This document shows positions 63,301 through 64,000 of a stretch of DNA of 64,000 bases, one piece after another. Both the position numbers and the translations under genes were made by a program. The notes below the pieces were generated by a model. It saw only the letters and a program-made list of their open reading frames with translations. It did not search any database and was not told where the DNA came from. The DNA lies in contig JAXRKN010000040.1 of the NCBI GenBank assembly GCA_038502055.1, positions 1,984,001-2,048,000 of the forward strand, given 5' to 3'. Each line of letters begins with the position of its first letter. Position 1 is the stretch's first letter. Source of the DNA: Tanytarsus gracilentus (Eukaryota > Arthropoda > Insecta > Diptera > Chironomidae).

Positions 63301-64000
63301 TGAAGATCAACCCGATAGCATAAGCCGTCCTGAATTTAAGAATCCAATCAAGGATCAACTTAATATTCGTGAAGGCGGATTTGCTCACTTTGAAGCTCGT
63401 CTTGAACCTGTCGGAGATGGTACATTGAGAGTTGAATGGTTCAAAGATGGTAAAGTAGTTGAAGCTAGCTCAAGAATAACTTCATTCTTTAACTTTGGCT
63501 ATGTTGCATTGACTGTCAAGCAAGTTACAGTTCACGATGTCGGCACCTATACTTGCCGTGCATATAATGCAATGGGTGAAGCTCAAACATCTGCTAGAAT
63601 GACTGTCATTACAAAGCAAGATGTCATTATTGAGTCACAACATCAATTGGGTCTCGAGAAAATTCAACAATTGGAAGACTCATCTCGCTACACAAAAACT
63701 GTCACTCATGAGAAAATAAAGGAGCAAGAAGAAATTTTGTTGAACATTCAACCGCGCTTTTTGGGTCCATTGAAGGGCACCACGAAGATCATTGAAGGTC
63801 AACGTGCTCACTTTGAAGTCCGTGTTGAGCCACAGAGCGATTTGTCAATGAAAATTGATTGGTATCACAATGGTCAACCAATCATGCCAGCCAATCGTAT
63901 TCAAACCTATCACGATTTTGGCTACGTTGCTCTTGATATTTTGGGAGTTAGAGGCGAAGATGCTGGCACTTATACAGTCGTCGCACGCAACAATTTGGGT
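57352..64000 (+). CDS. sls: Sallimus (kettin/insect titin), N-terminal part
   Basis: Elastic Z-disc protein that binds actin and links Z-discs to thick filaments in insect muscle. Exons in the window: 57352-57496, 60580-62302, 62359-62588 and 62649 to the window end (open), about 1150 residues so far, all in frame. The N-terminus is Gln/Ser-rich (repeats of SSQEF). Ig-1 (about 100-195) starts PPIFEQIFKNARFAQGGNA and contains QIGPGDEGEYTC, matching my memory of Drosophila Sls. A unique spacer follows with FEYRLLREVHFREQI; then Ig-2 at about 292-385, Ig-3 at 410-500 and Ig-4 at 509-600. From about 650 come kettin-type Ig modules (HFEARIEPVGDPSMRVE, FGFIALDLL, AEDSGEY) joined by about 35-60-residue linkers such as EYIQNLEDYSKYQ. 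The gene continues past 64000. A poly-Gln tract lies near 61080-61100. Confidence 0.93.
57926..58441. repeat. Dispersed direct repeat, two copies
   Basis: A 38-bp segment around GTCCTGGATTAG-GGCTTG-TTTGTTG occurs at 57926-57963 and 58404-58441 with few mismatches. Confidence 0.75.
59057..59382. mobile_element. 326-bp foldback element (MITE-like)
   Basis: Arms 59057-59145 and 59292-59382 are reverse complements over about 90 bp with few differences. They share GAACGCATATATGC at the tips, ACTAAAATGGTAAACCCACA in the middle and AAATATTTTTCAAAC at the inner end. The 146-bp spacer codes for nothing. Typical of a miniature inverted-repeat element. No clear target-site duplication. Confidence 0.85.

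Noticed and set aside
1..64000. CRISPR arrays, bacterial operons, ribosome binding sites
   Set aside because: The window is plainly insect nuclear DNA with spliced genes. No regularly spaced short repeats of that type.
1..64000. Canonical tRNA or rRNA genes
   Set aside because: No intact cloverleaf-like stretch or rRNA sequence was recognised. The only pol III-like boxes are in the possible SINE.

Overview
The window is AT-rich eukaryotic DNA with short GT-AG introns (about 60-110 bp), AATAAA polyadenylation signals, long AT-rich introns and insect muscle genes. It looks like an insect, most likely a lower dipteran (midge or mosquito type), but the species cannot be fixed from the sequence. 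Every multi-exon gene was joined by hand from splice sites with reading frame checked. All joins close in frame, but no transcript data were available.

Layout. (1) 589-3946, minus: five-exon CCHamide-type neuropeptide GPCR, complete, 377 aa. (2) 6174-8413, plus: eight-exon ABCG/White-type half transporter, 604 aa. (3) 8724-13200, minus and tail-to-tail with the ABCG gene: five-exon FN3-Ig-Ig-FN3 protein, 1315 aa, with an N-terminal myristoylation-like MGNQSSKS and a C-terminal hydrophobic segment. (4) 13863-15065, plus: secreted protease inhibitor with four TIL domains and one Kunitz domain. (5) 15154-15827, minus: secreted G12/insect-allergen-repeat protein, convergent with the inhibitor. 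(6) 16130-17042: a repeat element with inverted ends, a CCGT microsatellite and about 117-bp internal tandem repeats. (7) 21031-51021, plus: a 26-exon, 4396-aa Sec14-spectrin-Ig protein, identified as zormin. It has two further candidate start exons (28106 and 30781) and alternative 3' exons (54777-55376). (8) 57352 to the window end, plus: the start of sallimus (sls, kettin/insect titin), with seven complete Ig domains and most of an eighth.

Biology. The right two thirds is a sarcomere block: a giant Z-disc/M-line Ig protein lies directly upstream of sls, on the same strand. The most interesting observation is that the zormin-like gene combines a Sec14+spectrin half (like vertebrate SESTD1) with a spectrin+Ig half (like vertebrate CCDC141), and sits just upstream of a titin-family gene. 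In human, SESTD1, CCDC141 and TTN lie in that order and orientation on 2q31.2. This suggests a very old gene neighbourhood. Its internal promoters and stops fall at the boundary between the two halves.

Introns and intergenic DNA hold several repeats: a foldback element with about 90-bp arms in the first sls intron, a 99-bp hairpin in zormin, a possible tRNA-derived SINE at about 32.05-32.53 kb, and a recurrent CAGTGGCGG-type motif upstream of sls. A homopolymer block at about 2.4-2.5 kb looks like an assembly or sequencing artefact.
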